In this document: in pieces, positions 1 through 9,708 of the stretch | Layout of the letters: the number at the start of each line of letters is the position of its first letter | How positions within the stretch are numbered: the stretch's first letter is position 1 | Assembly (NCBI GenBank): GCA_907163375.1 | Contig: CAJQUW010008930.1 | Location: 1-64,000, forward strand | Length of the DNA: 64,000 nucleotides | Source of the DNA: Prostheceraeus crozeri | Taxonomy: Eukaryota > Platyhelminthes > Polycladida > Euryleptidae | Direction: 5' to 3' | Position numbers and translations under genes: made by a program | Notes under the pieces: model-generated | The model's input: only the letters and a program-made list of their open reading frames with translations | Database searches by the model: none | What the model was told of the DNA's origin: nothing

Positions 1-1072
1 ATTTAGTATATCCTGATTATCTAAAAGGTGCAACAAAATATTTTCCTTTCTGTCCCGAAAGCAAAATTCCCAATATAGAAGATTTTTCAGATTATCAAAA
101 ATCTATAATTCCTAAAAAATACAGACCAACAAAAAAACTTATGTTAACACAAAGTAATAAAGGAAAGTATGTTGTTGAAGGAAGAATGCTAGATTGGTAT
201 TTAGAACATGGAATGATTCTCACCAAAATACATCGAAAACTATTTTATCAAAAATCTAAATGGTTAAAAAATTATATAGAGTTCAATATTGAAAACGTAA
301 AATAGCTAAAAGAAATAAAGATGATTTTGGAAACGTGTTCTTCAAATTAATGAATAATGCATTTTATGGTAAGACTTTAGAAAATGTGCGTAATAGACAA
401 AATATTGAAATAGTTTATGATAAAGATAGGTTTCAAAATTTAACAAGGAAACCTACATATAAAAGAACTACTAGATTTAGTGATGAACTATGTGCTGTAC
501 ATTTCCGTCGAATTAGCGTAAAACATGATAAGTTTAATTTTATAGGATTCACTATATTAGAATTAGCTAAACTATTTATGTATAGATTTATATATGATTA
601 TTTAGCACCTGCTTATGGCAAAAACTATAAATTACAGTTTACAGATACCGATTCTGTTTTCTTAGAATTAACAATACCGTATAATTCTTCACTTGATGAA
701 GAAATTAATAAAATAAAAGATATCATTCATCCTTCAGAATTATGTAAAGTAAAAGATGAACTAGAAGGAAATGAAGATTTCATAACAGAAGCTATATTTT
801 TAAAATCTAAATGTTACTGTTATGATACAACTAATAATATTAAAACACATAAAACATTAAAAAGAATTTCAAAGGCATCAGTGGCTAATCAAATAACATT
901 TCAAGATTATAAGAATGCATTATTTAATAATGAAATAAAAACAGCATGTAATTATAGACTTAATTCAAAGAAACATAAAATGTATTTAAAAGAGGAACAT
1001 AAATTAGCATTAGATCCATTTGATGATAAAAGAAAGATTTTGCCTGATGGAATAACTACTGAACCTTTTTAA
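1..1072 (+). pseudogene. Polinton family-B DNA polymerase, C-terminal part (fossil)
   Basis: This is the palm and C-terminal part of a protein-primed family-B DNA polymerase, the replicase of Polintons. Two polymerase motifs are readable: the nucleotide-binding region KLMNNAFYGKTLENVRNR near 345-400 and the metal-binding motif FTDTDSVF near 640-662. The gene enters from the left edge, so the exonuclease and TPR domains are outside the window. It is broken at about one place. It lies about 190 bases upstream of the next element gene on the same strand. The family assignment rests on both motifs and on the Polinton neighbours. Confidence 0.85.
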
Positions 1073-1264
1073 TTTTCTAATTTCTAAGATAGATAAATTT
1101 GATATATACATAAAATAATATAAAAATATAATATAAAAAATGGATAAAATTAGAGCTGATAATTTTAAAAGAATAAAACAATTAGACGAATTAATAAAAG
1201 AAAGAAATATGATGAAAGAAAATCCTCTTCAGCATAGAATGAAAAAGCTGGTATACAATCTGAT

Positions 1265-1798
1265 ATGTTTGACCAAGTAAAATTGACTGAAGAAGTAAAA
1301 ACTGATTATGAAAAAACTGTCGAACCATTTAAAACTCTTGAAAAACAAATTAATGAAAAACGTGTTGATATAGCGGATCCAATACTTAAAACACTATTAG
1401 ATGATTATGGTTTGTTAGAAGCAAACATAGATAAAAAATTACCAAAATCTATGTTATTCGAACATTCTAGTTTCTTTTTAGATAAAAAATTATTTGCAAG
1501 ATTTTATCTTGGTGGAAAAGAAATATTTCCACAACCTTTACGAGGGTTAATTTTTACGCCAGATAAATCACCTATTAGTTTAGATAGAAATTTTGTTGAT
1601 CTTTTAAGAGGAGCAGATTTAAAAAATTATGCTGTAGAAGATCTTATAAAATATAAAGCTATGTTAGATAGAGTTGGTGCAGTAAAATCTCTTAGACGTT
1701 ATAAACAATTAGAAAATTTATTATCAACGGGAGTTAAAGTAGGAAAAGGTTTTAAAACTGAAACAACTGTATTATTACCAGATGATCCACAAGAATGA
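1265..1798 (+). CDS. Polinton-associated protein of unknown function (fossil element gene)
   Basis: This is an open frame of 177 codons with its own ATG, between the polymerase and the capsid-type gene in the same orientation. The product is charged and mostly soluble, with a Lys/Glu-rich, probably helical N-terminal third and a central hydrophobic stretch around residues 75-105 (FFLDKKLFARFYLGG, then PLRGLIFTP). I see no signal peptide, membrane span or catalytic motif. Position and composition make it an element gene rather than a host gene. I do not recognise the family; a virion or accessory protein is an inference from neighbours only. Confidence 0.6.
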   Translation: MFDQVKLTEEVKTDYEKTVEPFKTLEKQINEKRVDIADPILKTLLDDYGLLEANIDKKLPKSMLFEHSSFFLDKKLFARFYLGGKEIFPQPLRGLIFTPDKSPISLDRNFVDLLRGADLKNYAVEDLIKYKAMLDRVGAVKSLRRYKQLENLLSTGVKVGKGFKTETTVLLPDDPQE

Positions 1799-2024
1799 CT
1801 AAATAGATCAAATATTTTAATATCTGCAATAAAAGAAGGACATAATTCTAGTTTCAATGAAATTCATGCTATATTGAAGACTGTTAGAAAAGAAGATTTT
1901 AAATGAAGAGGATTATAAAAATATGTTGTTGTTCTTAATTTTTATCTATGATTTTTTATCTACGAATTTTTTTATAAAAAAATATTTCATGAATAAATAT
2001 CTGTTTAATTTTTTTAGTTAAAAA

Positions 2025-2823
2025 ATGTCTTCGAGAGAATTATCATCAGTAGATTTTGACAAAATTAATAATCATTTAGAAAATTTAACAGAGATTTTGG
2101 GTTCATCAAAATTTAGTACGACGTTAAAAATTATAACAACTACTTCATCACACACTTGTAATTTAGAACCCATTCTACATATGGAACAAAATAAAAATTA
2201 TCAAATTGCATTGACTAGTTTCTCCACATTTAACACTATTCAAAACGTTATCAAAGATGTGAATGATCAATTTAGATATTCTAAAAGGCAAAACATGGAA
2301 AATACAAACTTTTCTTCCTGGTTCTTACGAAGTTGAATCAATATCAAATGAAATTAAGAGAAATTTAGGTATACCATTTAAAGATAAGAAACAATTACAT
2401 TTTGCAGTTGAACCGGCAGTTAATAAATTTTCTCTTACTTTAGACGAAAATCATCAATTTGATTTTAGTCATGATAGATCATTGTCAAAGCTATTAGGAT
2501 TTAATAAACAAACCTATAGACAAGGTTATCATTTAGGTGAGAAGATTCCAAAAATAACTGAAATAAATTCAATTGTTGTACATTGTGACATTATTGAAGG
2601 AGGATATATAAATGGTAAATTATCAAATTTAATATTCAGTTTTCCAGCTTTTACTGTACCCATTGGTTATAGATTAAATGTAATTCCACAAACATTAATA
2701 TATTTCCCTATTACAAGAAAAACTATTAACAGTATAAACATTAGAATCACTGATGAGAAAGGACAAGAAATAAATTTTGGAGGTGAAGAGATTATGATAG
2801 ATCTTTTGGTTCGGGAGGTATAA
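2025..2823 (+). pseudogene. Polinton probable minor capsid (penton-like) protein (fossil)
   Basis: The coding stretch begins at an ATG (2025) and ends inside the 21-bp repeats before the ATPase gene. The C-terminal half has the pattern of the single-jelly-roll minor capsid protein of Polintons: a beta-rich body, YFPITRKTINSINIRITDE, then GGEEIMIDLLVRE at the end. The first part, with many short beta-like stretches, fits the same protein. It is broken at about one place. Capsid genes next to the packaging ATPase are the normal Polinton arrangement. I am fairly sure it is an element structural gene and less sure that it is the penton rather than another capsid component. Confidence 0.55.
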
Positions 2824-2871
2824 ACTCCCGTTCGAGAGGTATAAACTCCCGTTCGAGAGGTATAAACTCCC
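2809..2871. repeat. Three tandem 21-bp units, each with a TATAAA
   Basis: Three head-to-tail 21-bp units lie at 2809-2829, 2830-2850 and 2851-2871. The core reads TTCGAGAGGTATAAACTCCC, and the first unit has one G for A. Each unit contains TATAAA (2819, 2840, 2861) flanked by imperfectly complementary GGGAG/CTCCC, so each can form a small hairpin. The array covers the last codons of the capsid-type gene and the gap before the ATPase start at 2937. Confidence 0.9.
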
Positions 2872-2936
2872 ACGCGAAGCTAGAGAAGTTTAATTTTCTT
2901 CTTCTTTTAAAATAAAAATAAAATTTTTTATTAAAA

Positions 2937-3701
2937 ATGAGTGAACTACCTCCATTAAATAAAAAAAAACTCAAGTTTAATCATTCAAATTTATCTAATA
3001 AAGTTTTGTCAGTTATTTGTGGAAGATCAGGTTGTGGAAAAACGTATCTATTATTTAAAATTTTAACGACTCCAAATTTTTTGGATTATAACAATCTTAT
3101 AATTTATACAACAACAGCAGAACAACCCGTCTATCAATTTTTAAAATATGGATTTGAAAATAATCTTAAAAAAACAGCAATTGCTTCATTATTCAAAGAA
3201 TATGAAAAATCTGAAGATGAAGAAGAAATAAGTTCGTGGTGTGAAGAAGCAGCAAAAAATAATCAGTTAGTTGAAACCAATAAAAATAAGCATATAAAGA
3301 TACAATTAATAGATGATAGTGGTAATATGCAAGATCCTAGTAAACTAGATAAAACAATAAAACATTGTGTAATTTTTGATGATTGTGTTAATGATAGAAA
3401 TCAGTCAGTTCAGAGAAATTATTTCACAAGAGGTAGACATAATAACTGTAGTGTATTTTATTTAACACAAAGTATGTATTCATTAGACGGAAGTGTTATT
3501 AGAAAGAATGCAAATATATTTATACTATTTGAAATAAATGCAAGAAACTTAAGTGATTTGTTAAGAGATTTATGTATAAGAGATAAAGATGAATTTAAGC
3601 ATTCGTGTAATAATGCTTGGTCAAAAGATTATGGCTTCATTACAATTAATATTGATAAAAAAATTCATGATAGAGTTATCGAAGATTTGTTTACCGAGTG
3701 A
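2937..3701 (+). CDS. Polinton DNA-packaging ATPase (A32/FtsK-HerA type), fossil element gene
   Basis: This is an open frame of 254 codons with a clear ATG and stop. It is the ATPase that packages genomes in Polintons and related DNA viruses. The Walker A loop is GRSGCGKT at residues 29-36 after a beta strand (VLSVIC). The Walker B strand is CVIFDD near residue 145, followed by an Asn/Arg-rich stretch and STMY-like LTQSMYS, the usual sensor region of this family. Length matches the family (about 220-270 residues). It follows the capsid-type gene on the same strand, with the 21-bp TATAAA repeats in between. The frame looks whole. The family call is firm. Confidence 0.9.
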   Translation: MSELPPLNKKKLKFNHSNLSNKVLSVICGRSGCGKTYLLFKILTTPNFLDYNNLIIYTTTAEQPVYQFLKYGFENNLKKTAIASLFKEYEKSEDEEEISSWCEEAAKNNQLVETNKNKHIKIQLIDDSGNMQDPSKLDKTIKHCVIFDDCVNDRNQSVQRNYFTRGRHNNCSVFYLTQSMYSLDGSVIRKNANIFILFEINARNLSDLLRDLCIRDKDEFKHSCNNAWSKDYGFITINIDKKIHDRVIEDLFTE

Positions 3702-3889
3702 TAAAAATATACAAATATAGTATTATAATATTTCTTTTGTTATTATTATAAGCTTTAATTTTATCCATTTTTAAAATATAATATTTGAATTTTGTGGTAA
3801 CATTGGAATACAACAAAAACATTTTACTGAACAAATTATTTTTTTATTTCTTTGTTGTCTGTCATCTTTTCGTTTAAAGTTTTCTCGTT

Positions 3890-4498
3890 TTAAGTTTTGT
3901 CTAATAAAGTTTTGTTTAATAAAGTTTTGCTTAAATTTTCGCTTAAAGTTTTTAGCTCTTCTAAAAAAATTTTGTCATTTTCTTCATTAGAAATTTTACC
4001 ATCACTCGAAATTTTGCCTTCCTGTTTATTCTTATCATCAACTTTTTCTGACTGTAATTGAAATGATATTTGATTTACTTCATTAACTATTTGATCAAAT
4101 TTTTCAATCTCATCTAACGTAATAACATTATCATCACATACTCTTTGAAAGTAGTAGTGTAATTTGTCATAGACTTCTTTAATATGTAAATGCTTAGTTT
4201 TTAATGATTTTCGTTTCTTTGATATTAAAGATTTATCTAACATTGTAACAAGTGAAGTTGCAAAAACACCCGTACCTGTTAAAGCTGTAGCAACTACTGG
4301 AATTAATAAAACACCTGAAGATATAACAATTGTTAAAGCACTTAAACTTATTGTTAAGAATATGCCAATTCCTTGTGTTACATTCTTAACTTTACTCCAT
4401 CTCTTTCTTAATTTTTTATAATGTTCTAGTCTAAGTAATAATTGAGATTCCTTATCTTTCATATACCTAACTCTATCTTTGTGTTTTTCTTTGTTCAT
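3890..4498 (-). CDS. Polinton membrane protein of unknown function (fossil element gene)
   Basis: This is an open frame of 202 codons on the strand opposite the rest of the element, converging on the ATPase gene. The N-terminal 40 residues are very basic (RLEHYKKLRKRWSKVKN). Two hydrophobic segments follow at about residues 45-63 and 64-88, separated by only a few residues, then a coiled-coil-like charged region and an acidic/Ser-rich C-terminus with repeated KTLLNKTLLDKT-type ends. Polintons often carry a short membrane protein near the right end, which fits this position. I do not know its function. Confidence 0.6.
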   Translation of the reverse strand: MNKEKHKDRVRYMKDKESQLLLRLEHYKKLRKRWSKVKNVTQGIGIFLTISLSALTIVISSGVLLIPVVATALTGTGVFATSLVTMLDKSLISKKRKSLKTKHLHIKEVYDKLHYYFQRVCDDNVITLDEIEKFDQIVNEVNQISFQLQSEKVDDKNKQEGKISSDGKISNEENDKIFLEELKTLSENLSKTLLNKTLLDKT

Positions 4499-4679
4499 TT
4501 TTCAATGTCCATTAAAGTAGAACTACGTTCATATGATAACGAAGGATATATTCTTGTGGTTTCTTCCATTTTCGTCCCCGTTGAGGTTTCTTCCACTTTT
4601 GTTTCATCCATTTTTTAAAGAAATATTTTGAATACAATCTTCTGAAATTCTATTTAAATCGAAATTAGTAAGTCAGACC

Positions 4680-5140
4680 AAAAGCTCTGGGAGATAACTC
4701 AGTCAGATTTTCGCCATTCATTTTTAATGAAGATGTTTGCCAGTATGAATCGTAGATAAGCAATTGAATTTTTTGTATACTCCAGTATACCTCTACTACC
4801 CAATACCGATGCAATCGTACATGTTATGAGGATAAAAAAACTACTCTTCATTCCACGAAAAATATCCTTTTTGGGAAGACATGCATCTTAATGCACATTT
4901 TAATTAGTTTTTGCAGAAGAAGTCGCTAATCTTAGTTTGTTTCGCTTGACTTGCTTTGACGTTGAACATTGAAGTGGTAGCAGCTGCGGCTTGTGGCAGA
5001 CAATAGCGCCAATGCGGGTATGTTTTAGTCGCTTCGCTGGGGCAAAGGTCATAAAGATTCTCTCTCTCTCTCTCTCTCAGAAACAGCTGCTGCCATTATT
5101 CCACGTATTACAATTTCATTCTTACTGCGTGCATTCATTC
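4680..5140. other. Spacer between the Polinton fossil and the next open frames
   Basis: No gene is seen. Base composition returns to the window average here. A (CT)n microsatellite lies at about 5060-5079 and may sit in the 5' leader of the open frames that follow. Confidence 0.5.
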
Positions 5141-5209
5141 TGTGAGCGTTCTACGAGACTGTGACTGTTTACAATTTATCCGAGACCTAAACATCGAAGC
5201 TGTGTCAAA

Positions 5210-5880
5210 AATGAGTGCTTCTATTCATCGCGAATTCCTCAAATTTTGTGATCAAGTACTTCCACTCATCAAAGATGAGAAGAAAGATTTTTTCAAAACT
5301 CTTATTGTAAATCATGAATTCTATTTTCAAAAGAAGATAAAACCAGAAAAAGAAGACAAGAAAAATGAGATTTTCATCAGGACAACTAATCCAACGACAG
5401 CTCGACGTGAGTGCACAGGCGACATGCACTATCCAAAACTGTGTTACAACCCTACATTCTCTAATTCATCAAGAAAAAGTACACAATAATTCTTCCTTAT
5501 CAATTGCTATTTGTCAAGGATTTGTGATATCTAAATTAAAATCAATGGAACATTTGTCAATGGTAGCCTTTACTCAAAAGTTGGAGAGTGAATATAACAT
5601 TAAATTCTCAAGAAGGTATGTAACGTTTTTGATAAAATTATATCGCCTTTCTCAAGCTAACACAAAACTTCAAACATGTACTTTAAGTATATTCTTTGTT
5701 TTCAAAAACTTTAAGTATTTTGAAGATTATTTTGAATTTGAAAAAGAGGAACAGTTGCTTCAAATTAGCTCAGGGATATTTTCTTCCCAAGAATCCAATC
5801 AAACATCTGATATGCCAACTGGACTAACGCAGCAATTAGAGACACAACATATACAGGAGCGCCAAACACAAAATGAGTAG
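5210..5880 (+). CDS. Unrecognised gene in two overlapping open frames
   Basis: The first ATG in good context is at 5210 (MSASIHREFLKFCDQVLPLI). That frame runs to 5489. A second frame overlaps it from 5365 to 5880 and codes SLSIAICQGFVISKLKSME and a Phe/Lys-rich helical region (FFVFKNFKYFEDYFEFEKEE), ending in a Gln/Thr-rich tail. A GTGAGT at 5407 in the overlap could be a splice donor, so a short intron may join the two parts; I could not settle the acceptor. The proteins look helical and soluble, with Lys-rich patches and no catalytic motif I know. A polyadenylation-type AATAAA lies at 6256. The neighbouring Polinton ends about 500 bases upstream, so this could be a host gene or a captured or mobile gene. 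Function unknown. Confidence 0.4.
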
Positions 5881-6240
5881 TATGTATTGTCAATCATTTT
5901 ATGTAACAGAATAGAAAAATGGGAATGCTATTCGCAGCTTATAAATGAAACAGTGGTTGCTTTTTCTTATATTGTAAGACTTTGCTATATTATGTGAGTA
6001 GCATGCATTAAAATTTTATTTTGTGAGACGGAATAAGAGAATGGGAATGAGCATTCGCAGCTTATAAATGTAACATTCTTTATTTTTTCTTATACTGTGT
6101 GACTTCTAGCATATTATTTGACGTAGTGTCGTGTATTGTCAATCATTTTATGAAACAATAGAAAAATGGGAATGCCATTCCCAGTTTATGAATGTAACAT
6201 TTTTCTACTTCTCATATATTTACTTTGTAATCTAAACTAC
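5881..6240 (+). repeat. Three degenerate ~120-bp tandem units after the unknown gene
   Basis: Three imperfect copies start near 5883, 6004 and 6130. Shared blocks are GAATAGAAAAATGGGAATGC, TTCGCAGCTTATAAATG (varied) and TGTAACATT. They fill the probable 3' untranslated region of the gene ending at 5880, just before the AATAAA at 6256. Confidence 0.75.
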
Positions 6241-6255
6241 TTGTACATACATCTG

Positions 6256-6261
6256 AATAAA
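6256..6261 (+). terminator. Possible polyadenylation signal AATAAA
   Basis: AATAAA follows the third 120-bp repeat, about 375 bases after the stop at 5880. It would end a transcript of the unrecognised gene. Such hexamers are common in AT-rich DNA, so this is only suggestive. Confidence 0.35.
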
Positions 6262-6379
6262 ATATTTCAAAAAGAAAAAAGAATGTGTTTTCATTTTGCA
6301 TTAACCGCTACCTGTTAAAGAAATATTATTAGACACATGATATATATTAAAAACCTGAAAAACGGATTTAAAACACGTT

Positions 6380-6805
6380 TTTAAAAATACCAATTTTTAT
6401 GATTTTCGGTGACCTGGAACGGTCATGATTTAAGCAATGAAAAATGTCATAATCACAAATTTGAGATTCTTAACTTTTATGATTTTCGGTGTCCTGGAAC
6501 GGTCATGATTTTAAGGGTGAAAATTGTAATTCTCAAATTTGAGATTTTGAAAAATTTGAAAAATTGGGTATTTTTAAAAACGCCTAATTTTATGAATTTA
6601 GGTCTTCATAACCTGAAAAAGGGTTCAAATTCATGAATTTATGTCGTTTTTAAAAATACCATTTTTTCAAAAAATGGTACTTTTTAAATGATCTAAATTC
6701 ATCTATTTAAGTCTTTAAAACCTGAAAAAAGGACTAAATTCATGAATTTATGTCGTTTCTAAAGATACTATTTTTTTGAATTTTATGGTGTCCTGGGACG
6801 GTCTT
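6380..6805. repeat. Degenerate interspersed short-repeat field
   Basis: GATTTTCGGTG-CCTGGAACGGTCATGATTT occurs twice (about 6411 and 6481), with a diverged TATGGTGTCCTGGGACGG near 6784. TCATGAATTTATGTCGTTT occurs twice (about 6630 and 6740) and AACCTGAAAAA three times. The blocks alternate with AT-rich linkers, as in a decayed composite satellite or transposon end. Confidence 0.7.
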
Positions 6806-7341
6806 TTTCCCATTACTAATGATTGGCTAGGCTACATAGTCTGTATAGAGTCGTACAAGGCTAGTAAGTAGCACCGTAAGCTGCGTAGTAGGCCTACATA
6901 GCACAAAAGCTAGCTATTCTGATTATGCATAATACATTTGTCGTCTCATCTGACGTCTAAATATAATAGCAGTCCTTGTCTGAGGTCATATTTCGTCGCG
7001 TCATTCGGCAGAATGACTCATGTGTTGAACTGTTGCTGAGTTAGAATTGTATGATAGCATGATGTTAGAACTGAGTGATCGTGTGTGACGTCTTGGGTGT
7101 GACTACAGTATTCTGTGCCACTTCTGTGCTATGATTCTGTGTGTGTGTGTGTGACTGCTACCGCAAGGAATTGCGCAAGGTCACGATTGGTGCGAGAAGC
7201 CAGATGACTGTCACCGTTTCCTTCCTTTTCCCATCTCCATGGAGATGAAAATTGATTTTGGTGTTAGCGCTCAAAAAGAATGCCCGTAGTTTATAGACTA
7301 CTCCTTCGAGTTGGAGTTCAGTGCAGTGCAACGTCTAAGTC
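6806..7341. other. Leader region before the BED-finger exon
   Basis: No open frame of note. It contains a short (GT)n run near 7138-7153 and two copies of the palindromic TAGGCCTA-type motif. It may be the 5' part of the hAT-derived sequence that follows. Confidence 0.4.
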
Positions 7342-7677
7342 ATGGATTCACCCGCCTGGAACTATTTTACGAAAGACGATACTGGCTTGAAGGCCATCTG
7401 CAATATTTGCAAAGCTTCTATCGGCTGCAAAGGATCATCGACTAGCGGTTTGCTAAGACATTTGAAGAACATTCATCGTGAGCTTGTGCCCCAGAAACAC
7501 AAAGCTGATGAAGACATGGCTGATCAACCGTCACAGAGGAAGAAAGTGAAGCAACAAACTCTAGATCGAGCTTTCATGTCTGCTAAGCGATCATCACTAG
7601 CAGAAATACTGGCAAGACTAGCAGCAGAGGACGGCATTACAATACGCGAAATCACAAGGAGTACGAGGTACATGTAG
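7342..7677 (+). CDS. hAT-type transposase N-terminal exon with BED zinc finger (fragment)
   Basis: From the ATG at 7342 the frame codes 111 residues. Residues 4-50 form a BED zinc finger: WNYFTKDD, then Cys20, Cys23, His40 and His45 (C-x2-C-x16-H-x4-H). A basic linker follows (QRKKVKQQTLDRAF), then the start of a transposase helix region (LAEILARLAAEDGITIREI), the pattern found just after the BED finger in hAT transposases and ZBED genes. The frame stops soon after, so this is one exon or a remnant: the RNase-H-fold catalytic domain and the hAT dimerisation domain are not seen downstream. It could be a domesticated short protein, but a transposon remnant is likelier. Confidence 0.75.
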   Translation: MDSPAWNYFTKDDTGLKAICNICKASIGCKGSSTSGLLRHLKNIHRELVPQKHKADEDMADQPSQRKKVKQQTLDRAFMSAKRSSLAEILARLAAEDGITIREITRSTRYM

Positions 7678-8060
7678 GCCTAGGTGTAATATAATTAATT
7701 ACATGTATATCAAACACAACTGGTTCATAACTCAATAGGCCTACTAACTACTTTCGTAACTTTGTACCGGCACCGTACAAGAATTGCCGCAGAATTTGTA
7801 CCAAAATTAGAAATAATTCTATCAGTAAGTAACTGTAGCAGTTAGCAATTTTGACAATACAGCTTTCCCAGGCATTCATCGTGATTAAAAAAGCTTTCTT
7901 GATTAATTGCATCTCAAATGTACGGTACCGTAATTAAAGTGTCTCTAAATGCTATTACCTTTCCAATACAACTCGAAAATAGCCACCAGTAAAATAAATT
8001 GGTAAATACAAACCCTTCCAATGCACCTAGAAAATAGTCGAGCTAGCAAAATTGCCAACA
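7678..8060. other. Non-coding stretch after the BED exon
   Basis: No gene and no clear repeat apart from two TAGGCCTA-like octamers near 7673 and 7736. Confidence 0.4.
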
Positions 8061-8072
8061 ACATGGCACTTT

Positions 8073-8172
8073 TTGGGAATTTCGGTTTGTCCCGGGAAAA
8101 ATCCCGGGATTCGAAGAAGCTTTGTCCCGAATTCCCGGGATCTGAAATTGTCCCGGGAATTCCAAACACTAG
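8073..8172. repeat. hAT-like terminal region with four CCCGGGA motifs
   Basis: Four CCCGGGA motifs lie within about 75 bases (8091-8160), in an otherwise AT-rich area. Read on the minus strand, the block opens TAGTGTTTGGAATTCCCGGG, which resembles the terminal inverted repeats of hAT elements with clustered subterminal motifs. It may be the 3' end of the hAT remnant whose BED exon lies upstream. I did not find the partner end. Confidence 0.45.
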
Positions 8173-8697
8173 TCCCTACTATCGATCTACTATATGATTA
8201 ATTGTCTGAGTCTGACCACAGTCGCACAGCAGGTGGTCAATATGTGCACTTGTCAATCATCTTCAGAGAATAGAAATAATTTTGAGATTCTTTTTTGAAG
8301 TCTGGGTGATAATTGTTTTCAGCTTAAAAATACGAGAAGGGAATAGCTGCATTCGAGTGTGAATCTTACAAAACATAGCATTAGACTTTTATTAAAACAG
8401 GCATAAGTTGACGGAGAGATACGAGAGCGCATTTTTGCTAACCATTTTGGCATGGTTTTTCCAATTGAATTATTTTCCTTCTCCCTAGATTTTGTGCCTT
8501 AGAACATTATGCATCTAAAATAGATACCAAGTCTAACATGAAAAGAATCAACATATCTCAAAGGCAGAGTGGAAAACTAACCAAAATTTTGTGCACAATT
8601 TGGTAAATGATTCAAGCGAAATGTATCAAAATATCATTCGCTTTTCTTCTGAAAACTTATTGACTATCACATCCCTAGCAGTTAATAAAATGTGCCC

Positions 8698-9460
8698 GTA
8701 CGCAGACTTGTGTAATTGTAATCAATTTCTTTTTCTGAAGAGCAATTCGTAATTGTAATCAATTAGGCCTACATTTTTAGCCATGTAATTGAGATGTAAT
8801 TGCATTTACTTTACGGTCATCTCTGTTAATTAGCACGCAGTTAAATTTGCCTTACTCTCCTTTTCGATGATGCGTTAAAATACTTAGATGTGCTCCGGGT
8901 GTGCAACTACCAGAAATTTGTTCCAAAGAAATTTACCACGAAACTTATTGTCAAAATCTAAATGAAGTCCCGGTGCACCCCTCTAATTGCTGATCGGAAA
9001 ATGTAAAGCAGAAAACTAGCACTGCTAATTTCTCCTCGGAAAATGAGACGCACATAAGTTCTTCAAGAAGCCACAGTTTAAATCTTTAAATCTTAGCGGA
9101 GATGTAATTGCAAGCACAATAAAATCTCCTAGAAGCCACAAATCTCGACATCACACTACTTCATCTTCAGTTTGAATGTAGTAGAGATGTGAGGCGAAAA
9201 CACTTGGGGGCAATTGTGAATGACCTTTGCTTGCATATCCGCACAGAAAAATGTATGTTGGGAAAACGAATAGAGGTATGTTGGCAATTATCTAAAGTAA
9301 TTGCAATGTAATTGAAGAAAGACGGTGTAATTAGTAATTGTAATCAATCACATTCCTAGAGATGGAATCAGTAATTGTAATCAATTGCAATTTTAGGTAA
9401 TTAATTTGCAATTGTATTCTATTACATTTCAGGAGTGATTGACACAAATCTGCGTGTACG
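8698..9460. mobile_element. Non-autonomous terminal-inverted-repeat element rich in GTAATTGTAATCAATT
   Basis: The left end GTACGCAGACTTGTGT (8698-8713) is repeated inverted at the right end as ACACAAATCTGCGTGTAC (9442-9459). Just inside both ends are copies of GTAATTGTAATCAATT (8714, 8750, about 9340, about 9383) and relatives such as GTAATTGCAATGTAATTG. The interior has no coding capacity. This is the structure of a MITE-like DNA transposon of about 760 bases. Superfamily uncertain; I see no secure target duplication. Confidence 0.65.
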
Positions 9461-9708
9461 TAGGTTAAGAAAAACAATTGCTTTTATGGATGACCGTGAG
9501 TGATCCATTGGGCTTTCGTCCGGGGTTAAAAGCATATGACTTAAAAGAAATTAACAGCACCCAATCTTTTGCCAAAAACAATTTATCAAGAGAATCAAAA
9601 TCAACATTTTCTAATGCCATTGATATCTACACGTTCTTGAGCAAAATTTCAAGCAAGCAGTAAGTTATTAAGACTCAACAATTATTGTGTTTCACGGATT
9701 GTCTCCAA

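Larger units (their letters stand above)
1..4670. mobile_element. Polinton/Maverick fossil, right-hand part
   Basis: The stretch carries the hallmark Polinton gene set: the end of a protein-primed B-family DNA polymerase, a probable minor capsid protein, an A32/FtsK-like packaging ATPase and, on the opposite strand, a small membrane protein. It is clearly richer in A+T than the DNA after about 4.68 kb, which is how I place the right boundary; I could not identify the terminal inverted repeat. Integrase, protease and major capsid genes are not present and would lie to the left of the window. It is broken in about two places, while several frames remain open, so it is a fairly recent fossil. 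The family is clear; the right boundary may be off by a hundred bases or so. Confidence 0.85.

Noticed and set aside
5060-5079. (CT)n tract as a promoter element
   Set aside because: A simple microsatellite; no further promoter evidence.
9478-9663. Open frame MLLWMTVSDPLGF on the plus strand
   Set aside because: Short, without domain or exon edges, and adjacent to the MFSD8 3' end on the other strand. Probably chance.
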